A stretch of DNA of 64,000 nt from an uncultured Roseburia sp. (GTDB lineage: Bacteria; Bacillota; Clostridia; Lachnospirales; Lachnospiraceae): contig URJS01000002.1 in assembly GCA_900548205.1 (NCBI GenBank), positions 19,384 through 83,383 of the forward strand, read 5' to 3'. How positions within the stretch are numbered: position 1 is the stretch's first letter; each line of letters starts with the position of its first letter. Both the position numbers and the translations under genes were made by a program. The notes beneath the pieces are model-generated. The model did no database searches. It saw nothing but the letters and a program-made list of their open reading frames with translations, and was not told the DNA's origin. Below are positions 7,332 to 15,162 of the stretch, one piece after another.

Positions 7332-9857
7332 TCAGTCCAATAATTCGGACTTATTATTTTTTCTTTTCCAAAAAATCACGGAGCCTGCCGACAATACGGC
7401 GCTGCACAGGGAAACTCCCGCACCGAAAGAAAATCCCGGCGTCTTATAGCGAAGCCTGATCTCATGCACCCCCGGCTCTAAATGCACACTGAGAAACGCT
7501 CCCGCAAAGCTCTCGGGCTCTGTGCGCTCACCATCGACATACAAACTCCAGCCCGCCTCATTGGCGATCGAAAAAATCAGTCTCCCCGCCTGCTCTACCG
7601 TAATCGTTCCCAAGACAGCATCCCCCGAAAATGACTCAAGCTCCATCGTCTGCGCCGCCAGCGCCTCATACGCCGTCAAAAATGCCTGCTCATTCAGCCG
7701 GTATACCGTAAGCCCCAGCGTCTCATCCTCCTCATTTTTTATCGTTACCTCCGTGCCCGCGGGACAATAGCCTAGCTCTAACGTATACCCGTGGGACACC
7801 TTTGTGTAGGAACGGCTTCTGCCATTGCTCATTTCCGCGGTCAGCTGCCCAACAGACGTACTGTCATAAGTAGCGTAATAATAGCCGTCCTCCTCTGCCA
7901 AAAAGGAGGACTCTCCGGGATTGGAGAAAGAGGAAACGGGCGTTAGCATATGCTCCGATGCACCGAGCAGCCTTGCCAGCTCATTCTGGGAACCAATGTC
8001 TCCAAGTCCCTCGTAATCCCATGCCGCGATGACGTCCTCCGCCATCATAAAACCGAGCGGGAGCACATACGCATTTTCATAAAGCCACACATTTTGCGCG
8101 GACGCCGTCTTATTCCGCAGCGGTCCCTCCTCCATATCATTATCGGCGAGCACATAGCGGATCGAGAGCATCGCCGACAAAAGCGGCGTCGCCCCGTTTG
8201 CGCAATAAAAGTTCTTTCCCCCCTCCATGCCGACGTTCTGATAAAAATGACTGACGTCAAGATTCATCAGGGAAGAAAACTGTGTTGCCGAAGGATAGCC
8301 ATACAATGCCGCATCGTTTTTTGTCCTCCGCTCAAGCTCCTCCACGCGGTAGAACGATACGCCCTCTTTGGCGCTGCCGCGCGCTTCTTGTGCCGCCGCA
8401 AGCACGCCTTGATACCCCTTTCGATTACTCAGATATGCCGTACGGCTTACCGTATCAAATCCGGTCAAGTCATAATTGAGCGTAAGCTCTGCGAGCACGG
8501 CGAGACAGCCGACTCCCAGCATCAGACGGCGCAGCCTTTCCTTTCCGGCAAGATAACAGCACAAAAGAATAAGATAACAGGAAATAAATGCCGCGCTGAC
8601 GAAAAATACAGTCTCGCCCAACAGCTCCTCCTCCGAAGCAAAATACGCACACACAAGAAAAACCGCCAGCACTCCCGCCGTTACCGGCAGATGCCACAGC
8701 CGGTTCTTCCGAAGCTGCAAAAATGCCTCAAAGGCAATCGTAAGCAGGAGCAGAATATAAAGAAACGACTGTCTGCCGGGCAAAGAGGTCGGAAAATGAA
8801 AGCCATGCCAGACAAAATCAAGAAAATTATTTGCAAAGCTTAACACAAAGAAAGCCACAAGAAAAAGCCGCGGCAGCTTTCTTTTCCATGAAATACCGCA
8901 GTTGAGCAAATACAGTACAAAAAGCACGAGCACGAACAAGCCGCAATAGAGATTGGGCCAATGCTCCGTTCCCGTGTAGGGAGGCACCGCAAGCAGATGT
9001 CTTGCCAGCTCTGCCGTCAGCCCAAAATACCACTCCACCGTCTCCGGAAAGGACGTTCCCTGATTACCGCTATAGCCAAGCACGATTGCTGTCGGCACGA
9101 TCAAAACGGCAGCGCTGCCCCCCGCCAACAGCGAATACCATGCAAAACGCACCCATGCACGAAAGCCGGACGCGCGATGCTCCAGCCAGTACAAAAAGAA
9201 CCACAGCACGCAAAAAATGCAGACCATAATCGCAATATAAAAATTACTCCAGATACAAAGCGCGAGAGAAACATAATAAAGCGCAGGGCTCTGACCGTCC
9301 ACCAGTCTCTCTGATCCAAGGAGCACAAGAGGCGCAAGCGCCATACAGTCCAGCCACATAATATTCCATGCATAAGCCGCCATAAAAGCAGACAGCGCAT
9401 AGGCACAGCCGAAGCTTGCAGCCGCAAATGCGGCAATGGGACGCGGCAAGCCCCCAAAAGCCTCTCTCCCGCTCTCCCATATTTTAAAATGCGCAATTAA
9501 ATAAGCAGTAAACGACGCTCCTGCAAACGACAGCTTAAGCAGCACCAGAATCGTCATAAACTCAATGACATACGCGGGCGGACAAAACAAGAGGAACACA
9601 TTGAGCGGACTTGACAGATAATATGCAAATAACGAAATAAAATCTGCGCCAAGACCGATCCTCCATGAATAAAAAATACTGCCGCCCTCTTTCAGCTTAT
9701 CCAAAAGCTCAGTAAAAAACGGACAATACTGGTGATACATATCCACCTGCAGCATACACTGATCGCCAAACGGATAAATCCCATGATCGATGCAGACAAG
9801 GATCGCGATAAAAAGCGGCAGCAGCGCTCCCGCGAAAATTGGCAGCCTCTTATTCAT
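7332..9857 (-). CDS. YfhO-family polytopic membrane protein
   Basis: This 841-residue protein has many hydrophobic helices over residues 1-500, a C-terminal extracytoplasmic beta-rich domain of about 280 residues, and a last membrane helix near the end (residues about 805-825), followed by a Lys-rich tail. The motif DQCMLQVDMYHQYCPFF near residue 33 and SWRIGLGADFISLFAYYLSSP match YfhO/GT-C-like proteins, which decorate teichoic acids or other wall polymers with sugars from a lipid carrier. The ATG at 9857 overlaps the end of the LTA-synthase-like gene by 8 bases and has GGAG upstream; a longer frame reaching into that gene is rejected. The coupling suggests a joint role in cell-envelope polymer modification. 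Donor and acceptor are unknown. Confidence 0.8.
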   Translation of the reverse strand: MNKRLPIFAGALLPLFIAILVCIDHGIYPFGDQCMLQVDMYHQYCPFFTELLDKLKEGGSIFYSWRIGLGADFISLFAYYLSSPLNVFLLFCPPAYVIEFMTILVLLKLSFAGASFTAYLIAHFKIWESGREAFGGLPRPIAAFAAASFGCAYALSAFMAAYAWNIMWLDCMALAPLVLLGSERLVDGQSPALYYVSLALCIWSNFYIAIMVCIFCVLWFFLYWLEHRASGFRAWVRFAWYSLLAGGSAAVLIVPTAIVLGYSGNQGTSFPETVEWYFGLTAELARHLLAVPPYTGTEHWPNLYCGLFVLVLFVLYLLNCGISWKRKLPRLFLVAFFVLSFANNFLDFVWHGFHFPTSLPGRQSFLYILLLLTIAFEAFLQLRKNRLWHLPVTAGVLAVFLVCAYFASEEELLGETVFFVSAAFISCYLILLCCYLAGKERLRRLMLGVGCLAVLAELTLNYDLTGFDTVSRTAYLSNRKGYQGVLAAAQEARGSAKEGVSFYRVEELERRTKNDAALYGYPSATQFSSLMNLDVSHFYQNVGMEGGKNFYCANGATPLLSAMLSIRYVLADNDMEEGPLRNKTASAQNVWLYENAYVLPLGFMMAEDVIAAWDYEGLGDIGSQNELARLLGASEHMLTPVSSFSNPGESSFLAEEDGYYYATYDSTSVGQLTAEMSNGRSRSYTKVSHGYTLELGYCPAGTEVTIKNEEDETLGLTVYRLNEQAFLTAYEALAAQTMELESFSGDAVLGTITVEQAGRLIFSIANEAGWSLYVDGERTEPESFAGAFLSVHLEPGVHEIRLRYKTPGFSFGAGVSLCSAVLSAGSVIFWKRKNNKSELLD

Positions 9858-11670
9858 CTCCCAGCTCCTCTCCCTGATCAAACATCCGGTAATACTGCAG
9901 GATCCGGTAGGTATCCATCCAGCCGCCCTCCTCCGCCGCAGACGTCTCCGTCCCATCCGCTCTCACGGTCCGCACCGCAGAAATAAACGGATATTCCTGC
10001 TTCAGTCTCAGGAGAAAATTCTGATACGGCGTTGTTGGAATACCTGCGCGCAAAAGCAGCTCTGCACCAAGAAAATTCGCACTTGTGTCCGCATTCTGCG
10101 CTTCTGCAATGTCATAATTCGCCCAAATGACATACGGTACCTGATAGCGCAGCTTTAGCTCCTCCTGCGAGAGCGCATTCCACGCCATACCGTTTTGTGC
10201 CAATATCGGAGCCGCAACCGTGTCGCTTGGCTGATGATCCCCGAAAAACACAAGAACCGTATCCTCCTGTTCCTGCGAAAAATAAGTGATCAGCTGCCCC
10301 AGCGCAGCGTCCGAAAGCTTTAGGAGGGACAGATACTGATCGACGGAAAAATTATCAAACTCCTCCGCCCGCACGTCCGGCGTAAAGTTTGCATAAGCAT
10401 CCTCATACCCGCTGTGATTCTGCATCGTCACCGCAAACAAAAACAGCGGCGCATCCGTTTTCTTTTGTTCATAAAGCGAAATGATCTTTTCCACACATGC
10501 CGCATCACTGACATAATTGCGCACATACTCCGCCCCTGCATAATCCTCCAAAAACAGACTCCGGGAAAATCCCATCCACGGATAGACCACATTGCGCTCC
10601 CAGCCTTCCGCCCCATAGGGATGCGTCGCGATCGTCTCATAGCCAAGCTCCCGCAGATGCGAGGGGAGCGTCTCGCACGCCCCGGTGATATACTGCTGGT
10701 ACGGCACACTCCCCTGCGGCAGAAACGCCATGGTATTGCCCGTGAGAAATTCATATTCCGTGTTCGCCGTATTTCCGCCGCAGACCGACACCTGCAGCAT
10801 CCCCGTAACCGTATTTTCACACCCCCTCTGTAAGATATGAAGATACGGCAGATAATCCTGATTTACCGCAAACTCTCCCAGCACGCTAAGATCGGAAAAC
10901 GCCTCATCCATCACCACAATAATATTCGGCAGCTTCCCTTCACCGCCAGCTTCCCCCGCGGCTTCTTTTTCCTCCGTCCCGTATTCAGCAAGCAGCTTCT
11001 GTGCCTCCTGTTTTTTGTACCCCTCCGGCTTATCAATCGTCATATAGGCAAGATTCATGACAAATGTGACCGGAATCCCGTCGACCTCCGTCATAAAAAC
11101 AGGTGTAAACAGCTTGTTGTAAAGGCTGTACCGATTCTGAAAGTCCTCCTGCTGCAGCAATGTGGAAAAGGCAGCGAAAAGCACCAAAAGCACACCGCCC
11201 GCAAGATAACGCTTGGGGCAGATCACACGCCCCCACTTAAGCTTTACCGGCACAAGCGCTGCGATGATCACCAGAAAAAGGACCGTGACGATGACCATTC
11301 TGCCATCCGGTGTATAATCATAATTTCCCGCCACGCTTGCCGCCGTCTTCCATGAAAAAATATCCCACGGCACGATCGGGTTCGTCCGAAACCGGACCAC
11401 ATAGGCATTGGCAAGTCCAAAGAGCATTACCGCCGCCGCAAATATGCCATAGGCAAGGCGTATGCTTCCAAAGATGCAAAAAAGAATGCCTCCGATCAGC
11501 CAAAACAGCGTCACATTAAAAAACTGCGCCCACGGGCGCACCTCCACAAACGGATTGTGTGTATAAAATTCCAACAGATAAAAAAACACTGCCGGCAGAC
11601 CGAGTGCAAGCATCCCTCCAAATACGATCTTCCATGTCAATTGATTCCTGAGCTTTTCTGTCTTTTCCAT
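9850..11670 (-). CDS. LTA synthase-like sulfatase-fold phosphoglycerol transferase
   Basis: This 606-residue protein has five membrane helices in residues 13-180 and an extracellular alkaline-phosphatase-fold domain from about 245. Metal and catalytic residues are visible: Glu256 in VVMDEAFSD, the nucleophile Thr301 in CGGNTANTEYEFLTGN, His350 in ATHPYG, and Asp478/His479 in FFGDHQPSD. This matches LtaS/MdoB enzymes, which move glycerol phosphate from phosphatidylglycerol to a membrane-anchored polymer. Length is slightly under that of S. aureus LtaS. It is the first gene of a two-gene unit with the YfhO-like protein. It could instead modify another glycopolymer; the fold assignment is firm, the polymer is not. 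Confidence 0.85.
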   Translation of the reverse strand: MEKTEKLRNQLTWKIVFGGMLALGLPAVFFYLLEFYTHNPFVEVRPWAQFFNVTLFWLIGGILFCIFGSIRLAYGIFAAAVMLFGLANAYVVRFRTNPIVPWDIFSWKTAASVAGNYDYTPDGRMVIVTVLFLVIIAALVPVKLKWGRVICPKRYLAGGVLLVLFAAFSTLLQQEDFQNRYSLYNKLFTPVFMTEVDGIPVTFVMNLAYMTIDKPEGYKKQEAQKLLAEYGTEEKEAAGEAGGEGKLPNIIVVMDEAFSDLSVLGEFAVNQDYLPYLHILQRGCENTVTGMLQVSVCGGNTANTEYEFLTGNTMAFLPQGSVPYQQYITGACETLPSHLRELGYETIATHPYGAEGWERNVVYPWMGFSRSLFLEDYAGAEYVRNYVSDAACVEKIISLYEQKKTDAPLFLFAVTMQNHSGYEDAYANFTPDVRAEEFDNFSVDQYLSLLKLSDAALGQLITYFSQEQEDTVLVFFGDHQPSDTVAAPILAQNGMAWNALSQEELKLRYQVPYVIWANYDIAEAQNADTSANFLGAELLLRAGIPTTPYQNFLLRLKQEYPFISAVRTVRADGTETSAAEEGGWMDTYRILQYYRMFDQGEELGDE

Positions 11671-11837
11671 AATCCTTCCACTTCATCCCAATTTATCATT
11701 CTGCTATTTTATCATAACAGACGTCTTTTTCCTATGATTTTAAAAAAATTTCATAAATCATTTTGTGTCGAAACCGCTCCTCTTTTGGCAAATCCTGTTA
11801 ATAGCGCATATTCTCTGAAAAAAATTTTCTTTCACAC
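11671..11837. other. AT-rich divergent intergenic region
   Basis: This stretch lies between the LTA-synthase-like gene (minus) and the promoter of the 48-residue gene (plus). On the minus strand a TATGATAAAAT sequence about 40 bases before the synthase start is a likely -10 region, but no good -35 box is visible. I see no open reading frame or strong hairpin. Confidence 0.4.
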
Positions 11838-11866
11838 TTGACAGAAAAAAGTAAATTCCCTATCAT
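11838..11866 (+). promoter_or_regulatory. Sigma-A promoter of the 48-residue protein gene
   Basis: A consensus TTGACA is followed after exactly 17 bases by TATCAT. Transcription would start about 120 bases before the start codon of the small gene and give a long leader. Confidence 0.75.
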
Positions 11867-11873
11867 AGAAGAT

Positions 11874-11989
11874 AACATAGCATATGGGGAAGGATCATCG
11901 TGTGAATGCCGCATGATTATGCGGTTGTTCCCACGCAGCTTTGTGCCGAAGCGTCACAAATTCAAATCGCATCGGAATGGAGGATAAAT
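11874..11989 (+). promoter_or_regulatory. Structured 5' leader of the 48-residue gene
   Basis: The leader holds CCGCAT-GATT-ATGCGG, a perfect 6-bp hairpin enclosed by CGTG/CACG, then TTTGTG/CACAAA with a 9-base loop, then the GGAGG ribosome binding site. It does not match a riboswitch class that I can name. The hairpins may be regulatory or may simply stabilise the RNA. Confidence 0.4.
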
Positions 11990-12136
11990 ATGAACAGCGA
12001 TATGGAACTGGCTCGTTTGACAAAAGAAAATGACAACTTCAAAAAAATTATAGAAACGCAGCAAATGACCATCAACCGCATGATCGACTATTTTATTCTG
12101 GAGCTTCAGGATTCTAAGAAAAATAAACAGTGTTAA
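11990..12136 (+). CDS. Small coiled-coil protein (48 residues), function unknown
   Basis: The protein begins MNSDMELARLTKENDNFKK and ends in a Lys-rich tail (DSKKNKQC). Hydrophobic residues fall at heptad-like spacing (Met5, Leu7, Leu10, Phe16, Ile19, Ile20), suggesting a short helical, perhaps dimeric, protein. The ATG at 11990 has GGAGG 7 bases upstream; a longer in-frame start 28 codons earlier has no such site and is rejected. It has its own consensus promoter and leader and is followed 17 bases later by the tRNA promoter. It has no membrane segment or catalytic motif. Function is unknown. Confidence 0.65.
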   Translation: MNSDMELARLTKENDNFKKIIETQQMTINRMIDYFILELQDSKKNKQC

Positions 12137-12153
12137 AAAAATAAACTTTATGG

Positions 12154-12182
12154 TTGCAATCTGAAAAATCTTATGGTAAGAT
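12154..12182 (+). promoter_or_regulatory. Promoter of the tRNA-Leu gene
   Basis: TTGCAA and TAAGAT are separated by 17 bases. The -10 box ends 36 bases before the mature tRNA 5' end. Confidence 0.7.
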
Positions 12183-12218
12183 AGATTTTGCTTGAGCGAA
12201 GCTTTTTGCACAAGCTAT

Positions 12219-12301
12219 GCCGGCGTGTCGGAATGGCAGACGAGGCAGACTCAAAATCTGTTGTGGGCAACCACGTATGGGTTCAAGTCCCATTGCCGGC
12301 A
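12219..12301 (+). tRNA. tRNA-Leu (anticodon CAA)
   Basis: The gene folds as a class II tRNA. The acceptor arms are GCCGGCG and TGCCGGC. The anticodon stem GCAGA/TCTGT encloses loop CTCAAAA, giving anticodon CAA. A long variable arm GTGG-GCAA-CCAC and a T arm ATGGG-TTCAAGT-CCCAT follow. The long variable arm and the anticodon both indicate leucine (UUG codon). The CCA end is not encoded. A promoter precedes it and an intrinsic terminator follows, so it is a single-gene unit. Confidence 0.95.
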
Positions 12302-12304
12302 TTC

Positions 12305-12334
12305 AGCTCTTTCCATTGCAGAAAGAGCTTTTTT
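12305..12334 (+). terminator. Intrinsic terminator of tRNA-Leu
   Basis: AGCTCTTTC pairs perfectly with GAAAGAGCT across a 7-base loop and is followed by TTTTT, four bases after the tRNA. Confidence 0.9.
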
Positions 12335-12350
12335 CGTATTTTATCATCAA

Positions 12351-12376
12351 GAGCTGCGCAAATGAAGCGCCAGCTC
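12351..12376 (+). promoter_or_regulatory. Leader hairpin upstream of the CNNM gene
   Basis: GAGCTGCGC pairs with GCGCCAGCTC around an AAATGAA loop, with one bulged C. It lies in the about 220-base stretch between the tRNA terminator and the CNNM transporter gene, and is part of the proposed attenuator. Confidence 0.5.
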
Positions 12377-12408
12377 ACAGTTTTCATTAGAAGGGATGTG
12401 ATCATTGC

Positions 12409-12477
12409 ATGGAAGATGACGCGGAAACGCATACTACGACAGGATTTTCTTATGCAGCTGCAATTATGGATAGATAA
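12409..12477 (+). CDS. Candidate leader peptide (22 codons) before the CNNM gene
   Basis: A short frame starts MEDDAETHTTTG and ends MDR. Its stop codon lies one base before the 5' arm of the terminator at 12479. An AAGGG lies 13 bases before the ATG, a weak and distant ribosome binding site. The acidic N-terminus and the position against a terminator suggest a regulatory leader rather than a functional protein. Translation is unproven. Confidence 0.35.
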   Translation: MEDDAETHTTTGFSYAAAIMDR

Positions 12478-12478
12478 G

Positions 12479-12518
12479 GGCATAGTCGGGAACGATTGTT
12501 TTCCGGCTGTGCCTTTTT
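12479..12518 (+). terminator. Intrinsic terminator or attenuator before the CNNM gene
   Basis: GGCATAGTCGG pairs with CCGGCTGTGCC (two G-U pairs) across a 13-base loop, followed by TTTTTGTGTTTTT. It lies 41 bases before the transporter start codon and has no full-size gene to terminate, which is typical of an attenuator. Confidence 0.75.
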
Positions 12519-12558
12519 GTGTTTTTATTATTTTTTGCAGGAGAGAAAGAGAGTTTTT

Positions 12559-13851
12559 ATGTTAAGTTCCATTATTTTAATTTTTGTTTTTACATTTTTA
12601 AACGCAGTTTTTGCAAGTGCGGAAATCGCCGTAATCTCGATGAAGGAAAGCCGGCTGAAATATCTGGCGGAGCACGGCGGTAAAAAAGCAAAAAAGCTGC
12701 AGTCACTTGTCAGCGAACCTTCGCGCTTTCTGGCAACCATACAGGTCGCCATCACGCTTTCGGGATTTTTAAACAGTGCCTTTGCCGCGGATAATTTTTC
12801 CGGTCCGCTGGTCGATGCCCTTCTGGCGCTTGGCGTGCCGGTTCCTGCAAGTACCCTGCACTCTGCTGCCGTACTTGCCGTAACCCTGCTGTTAGCCTAC
12901 ATAAGCATTGTGCTTGGAGAGCTCGTCCCAAAGCGCATCGCCATGAAATATTCGGAGCAGCTCGCGCTTGGTCTTGCACCTACCTTATATGGCATCTCCC
13001 GGATTTTTTCACCGCTCGTATCGCTGCTGACGTTCTCCTCCAATCTTCTTTTGCGTCTGCTCGGCATTCATCCTACGGAGGACGCCGCAAAGCTCACGAA
13101 GGAGGAAATTCAGATGATCCTCACCGAAGGGAACGAGCATGGCATTATCGACACGCAGGAAAATGAATTGATCCAGAACGTCTTTGACTTTCACGACGTG
13201 ACTGCGGAACAGATCTGCACGCATCGTCTTGATGTTGTACTCTTAAATGCCGATGACACGCCTGACAGCTGGCACGATGTGATTCTTTCCAACCGCTACA
13301 GCTGCTACCCGGTCTATCAGCAATCAAAAGAAAATATCATCGGGCTGCTTGATGTCAGGGAATATTTCCGTCTCTCAAGGCGCGATAAGACTTCCATCTT
13401 AGAAAAAGCGGTAAAGCCGGCATTTTTTGTTCCGGAAACGATAAAGGCAGCTAAGCTGTTTCATGAAATGAAGCATACAAGAAATTATTTTTCCATTCTG
13501 TTAAATGAATACGGAGAAATGTCCGGCATCGTAACGATGCACGATCTCGTTGAAGAATTGGTCGGAGAAATCTATGAAGAAGATGACGCCGGAGAGGAAA
13601 AAATAAAATGTATCAAAGAAGGCGTCTGGAAGATCCGCGGAGACGCCGACGTCTCTGACATCCGGCGGGAGCTTCAGGTTGCGATACCGGAGGAGGATTT
13701 TGATACCTTTAACGGGCTGATCTATCATATTCTCGGCAAAATCCCAAAGGATGACAGTCAGTTTCACTGTGAGGCATACGGCATGAATATTCATGTACAT
13801 ACCGTTAAAAACCATAAGATTCTTGAAGCGACAGTCACTACAGATACTTGA
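12559..13851 (+). CDS. CNNM/CorC-family membrane protein (DUF21-CBS-CorC_HlyC), probable Mg2+ or other cation transporter
   Basis: This 430-residue protein has an N-terminal CNNM (DUF21) transmembrane domain with the signature ASAEIAVISMKESRL near residue 16 and helices to about residue 180. A tandem CBS pair follows over about 190-330 (ENELIQNVFDF, YSCYPVYQQ, MSGIVTMHDLVEELVGEI), then a CorC_HlyC domain at the C-terminus (ADVSDIRRELQVAIPEEDFDTFNGLI). In other bacteria such proteins (MpfA, CorC) act in magnesium efflux or resistance. The ATG at 12559 is chosen because the protein then begins in the first membrane helix; AGGAG lies about 15 bases upstream. A leader ORF and terminator precede it, suggesting regulated expression. 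Confidence 0.85.
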   Translation: MLSSIILIFVFTFLNAVFASAEIAVISMKESRLKYLAEHGGKKAKKLQSLVSEPSRFLATIQVAITLSGFLNSAFAADNFSGPLVDALLALGVPVPASTLHSAAVLAVTLLLAYISIVLGELVPKRIAMKYSEQLALGLAPTLYGISRIFSPLVSLLTFSSNLLLRLLGIHPTEDAAKLTKEEIQMILTEGNEHGIIDTQENELIQNVFDFHDVTAEQICTHRLDVVLLNADDTPDSWHDVILSNRYSCYPVYQQSKENIIGLLDVREYFRLSRRDKTSILEKAVKPAFFVPETIKAAKLFHEMKHTRNYFSILLNEYGEMSGIVTMHDLVEELVGEIYEEDDAGEEKIKCIKEGVWKIRGDADVSDIRRELQVAIPEEDFDTFNGLIYHILGKIPKDDSQFHCEAYGMNIHVHTVKNHKILEATVTTDT

Positions 13852-13853
13852 GA

Positions 13854-13891
13854 GCAAAGAACCCGTGCCCTTAAGGGCACGGACTCTTTGC
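13854..13891. terminator. Hairpin between convergent genes
   Basis: GCAAAGA pairs with TCTTTGC and CGTGCCC with GGGCACG around TTAA. Neither side has a long T run, but the position between the CNNM and hemerythrin stops suggests a shared bidirectional 3' end. Confidence 0.6.
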
Positions 13892-13892
13892 G

Positions 13893-14738
13893 TTATTTCC
13901 TGTCAGCCTCTGTGACCTTTGGAATCTTCTTATCCAGATAAAGAATATGTGTCACAAGCCACCGCAGCAAAAATTCAACCAGACGCTCCACATACTCCTG
14001 CGGATTGCCGTCAATCTTATCAGGATTTGCCTGTATGGTCTTTAGCTTATTCACAAAGCCTTCATGCGCGCGTCTCTCAACGGCAAGTCCCTCATAGCCG
14101 ATGCTCTCCATATATTCTTCCTCATCTGCAAAATGCTCACTCGTATAATCGATCAATCTTGCAAAAATCGTCTGCAGCTCATCATACTGATCTGAGACCG
14201 AATAGGATTTTACAATCCTGTTAATATCGCCGATGATGTCAAACAGTACCTGATGCTCCTCATCAATCAATGTGATCCCCGTCCGATAGCTGTCGGAAAA
14301 CTCACATGGATTCTCAAGTACCATCCACTCCTCCAACGGCTTATTCTTTCCGATCATCATATCGCTTCCCAAAATATGATGATACAGCCATCTCGTCGTG
14401 TATTCCCGAAGCTCTGAAAGCGCCTCCTGCTGCTGCTCCTCACTGCTTATATCGCGAAACATAAAATCCTGGATCTTATTTCGGAAATTATCATGCTGCG
14501 CCCGCTGGTTGATCAGCTCCGGGTCCCGGATACTCTCCATATACGCTTCCTCATGCTCCAGATGAGAGTCTGCATACTCTGCAAGTTCCTCAATCATCGC
14601 CTTCACCTGATCGTATTTATCTGCAAACTGCTCATCCTCCAATAATCCCTTAAGCTCCTCAAGCATGTCAAAAAGATGACGGTGCTCGTTATCAATTTCT
14701 TCAATGCCAATCAGCAAATCATCCGTAAAATGAAACAT
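13893..14738 (-). CDS. Tandem two-domain bacteriohemerythrin
   Basis: This 281-residue protein has two hemerythrin four-helix domains (about 5-130 and 148-275). Hemerythrins bind O2, or sense O2, NO or iron, at a di-iron site. Domain 1 shows His19, His59/Glu63, His82 and His121/Asp126. Domain 2 shows His162, His202/Glu206, His225 and His264/Asp269. The His normally four residues before His82 and His225 is Gln78 and Glu221, so both sites lack the same canonical ligand. The ATG at 14738 has GGAGG 6 bases upstream; a TTG one codon earlier is rejected. It is monocistronic and convergent with the CNNM gene. A role in oxygen protection is inferred. Confidence 0.9.
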   Translation of the reverse strand: MFHFTDDLLIGIEEIDNEHRHLFDMLEELKGLLEDEQFADKYDQVKAMIEELAEYADSHLEHEEAYMESIRDPELINQRAQHDNFRNKIQDFMFRDISSEEQQQEALSELREYTTRWLYHHILGSDMMIGKNKPLEEWMVLENPCEFSDSYRTGITLIDEEHQVLFDIIGDINRIVKSYSVSDQYDELQTIFARLIDYTSEHFADEEEYMESIGYEGLAVERRAHEGFVNKLKTIQANPDKIDGNPQEYVERLVEFLLRWLVTHILYLDKKIPKVTEADRK

Positions 14739-14846
14739 CAAAATCCTCCCTCTCTTGCTTTATCTTCTATGTAAATCATAATTTTATTTCTTTATCTATT
14801 ATACCATCCCCTCCGAATTTTTCAAGTCAAATTCAGCTTCTTTTCC

Positions 14847-14875
14847 TTGACAAAAGTTATCATATATGATAATTT
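14847..14875 (+). promoter_or_regulatory. Promoter with palindromic operator for the HTH gene
   Basis: Consensus TTGACA is separated by 17 bases from TAATTT. A perfect 16-bp palindrome, TTATCATATATGATAA (14857-14872), fills most of the spacer and reaches the -10 box. A repressor bound here would block RNA polymerase, and the HTH protein encoded 45 bases downstream is the natural candidate. Confidence 0.75.
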
Positions 14876-14919
14876 TTTAAGCAGAGAAACGCTGACACTG
14901 CATATTTATCGAGGAAGCT

Positions 14920-15144
14920 ATGAAGGAAGATGAAAAGCGGCTGCTCCCGCGCTATGAGGTCGTCGAGCAGCTAAAGAATGCCCGCAGGGAACAGGAGGTC
15001 ACACAAGAGGCTCTCGCAGCCCGCGTCGGCACAAAGAAATCAAACATCTCCCGCTTTGAGAGCGGGAAATATAATCCGAGTCTTGACTTTCTGATAAAGA
15101 TGGCAGACAGTCTCGGCAAACAGATCCACATTAAAATTATTTGA
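14920..15144 (+). CDS. XRE-family HTH regulator, HigA antitoxin-like
   Basis: This 74-residue protein has one Cro/C1-type HTH over about 16-68 (LKNARREQEVTQEALAARVG, then KKSNISRFESGKYNPSLDFL). The ending LGKQIHIKII is typical of HigA-type antitoxins, in which a higB toxin gene normally lies directly upstream. Here nothing codes upstream; a 95-residue protein of unknown family follows after 18 bases. The ATG has GAGGA 6 bases before it. The promoter carries a palindrome, so autorepression is likely. It could be a plain autoregulator or the antitoxin of an unrecognised toxin. Confidence 0.8.
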   Translation: MKEDEKRLLPRYEVVEQLKNARREQEVTQEALAARVGTKKSNISRFESGKYNPSLDFLIKMADSLGKQIHIKII

Positions 15145-15162
15145 CAGCAGGAGAATCGTGAT

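Noticed and set aside
7950..8843. 297-codon plus-strand frame opposite the YfhO-like gene
   Set aside because: The minus-strand frame has clear membrane helices and family motifs; the plus frame is Arg/His/Gln-rich shadow sequence.
12188..12565. 125-codon frame running through tRNA-Leu and the CNNM leader
   Set aside because: It spans a tRNA and two terminators and shows no protein-like composition.
14742..14919. Searched for a HigB-type toxin gene upstream of the HigA-like HTH
   Set aside because: Only AT-rich non-coding sequence with the promoter and palindrome is present.
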